From the NCBI GenBank assembly GCA_949128115.1, contig CASBRS010000033.1:186001-250000 (forward strand): DNA of 64,000 nucleotides, written 5' to 3'. The notes beneath the pieces are model-generated. The model had not been told where the DNA came from. It did not search any database and was given only the letters and a program-made list of their open reading frames with translations. The translations under genes and the position numbers were made by a program. This stretch comes from Anaspis maculata. Its lineage: Eukaryota; Arthropoda; Insecta; Coleoptera; Scraptiidae. Positions 63,638 through 64,000 of the stretch are shown in pieces; the stretch's first letter is position 1; each line of letters begins with the position of its first letter.

Positions 63638-64000
63638 GGCCAAAATATCGACAGAATCATGAAATTCGGCTTGAAAATCAAAATGATCGTACTAGACAAG
63701 GGTAAGTTCCAAGTTTCATGAAAATCGTTCCACTAACAAGAGATTTCAATATGGCGGCCAAGATGGCGTCAGAATTATGAAACTCAGCTTGAAAATAGGA
63801 ATGATCGTACGAGACAAGCGTAACTCTCAAGTTTCATGAAAATCTTTCCACTTATAAGAGATTTCAATATGGCGGCCAAGATGGTGGGGCAATCATAAAA
63901 TTTGGCTTGGAAATAAGAATGATCATACTAGACAAGGGTGAGTTTCAAGTTTCATGACAATCGTTCCACTAATAAGAAATTTCAATATGGCAGCCAAGAT
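63638..64000. repeat. 119-bp satellite running off the window end
   Basis: At least three units of about 118-119 bp. Each contains TTTCAATATGGCGGCCAAGA, an ATCATGAAATT.GGCTTGAAAAT-type block, ATGATCGTACTAGACAAG and AAGTTTCATGAAAATCGTTC. The motif CAATATGGCGGCC falls near 63633, 63747, 63866 and (as GGCAGCC) 63984. The last unit is cut by the window edge. Unit length and the CAATATGGCGGCC word match the array at 59.7-60.4 kb although the rest of the unit differs. Confidence 0.85.

Overview
The window is eukaryotic, and almost certainly from an insect. The genes are split by GT-AG introns. The two recognisable host genes are conserved animal Golgi/secretory-pathway genes. The rest is dense with insect-type transposable elements (BEL/Pao, Ty3/Gypsy, I-like LINEs, foldback and MITE families) in an AT-rich background. 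I cannot name the species; the many GTAGGTACCTA-like words are common in hemipteran and lepidopteran genomes but do not decide it. There are no operons, rRNAs or CRISPR arrays.

Host genes. The last two coding exons of HID1 lie on + at 1.2-1.54 kb, and the last three coding exons of C1GALT1 (core-1 beta-1,3-galactosyltransferase) lie on - between 5.44 and 4.05 kb, so the genes are arranged tail to tail. The in-frame HID1 stop lies inside a 228-bp MITE. The upstream exons of C1GALT1 were not found, so much of the transposon-rich sequence to the right may be one very large C1GALT1 intron; this is inference. A second island of host-like sequence, with two candidate first exons, lies at 60.4-61.6 kb.

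Mobile elements from left to right: the HID1 MITE; a terminal-inverted-repeat element (2.5-3.9 kb) holding a tRNA-like sequence and a decayed tandem array; a BEL/Pao fragment in a C1GALT1 intron; LINE 3' fragments; a 922-bp foldback flanked by TA (10.2-11.1 kb); a 2.8-kb hAT-like element with a perfect 8-bp target duplication (12.0-14.8 kb); an inverted pair carrying two intact-looking hammerhead ribozymes (16.1-16.7 kb); a LINE C-terminal ORF (16.8-17.9 kb); a complete, young BEL/Pao element with a 1777-codon ORF (18.25-24.7 kb); a hairpin-ended, microsatellite-bearing repeat family (7.3, 18.0, 25.0, 26.4, 28.5, 29.8 and 32.9 kb); large foldbacks (26.5-27.8 and 30.4-32.6 kb); a decayed I-like LINE (34.9-42 kb) interrupted by a 2.4-kb insertion; and a very young Ty3/Gypsy element with identical LTRs (42.4-47.5 kb).

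The right end (54.1-59.0 kb) is a chain of three abutting foldbacks enclosed by a further terminal inverted repeat. It is followed by a duplicated hairpin-ended element (59.04 and 61.62 kb) whose interior carries a 119-bp tandem array, and by a second 119-bp satellite that runs off the window end. The strongest candidates for something new are the paired hammerheads, the nested palindrome chain, and the hairpin-plus-microsatellite family, which resembles Helentron/DINE-like elements in layout.
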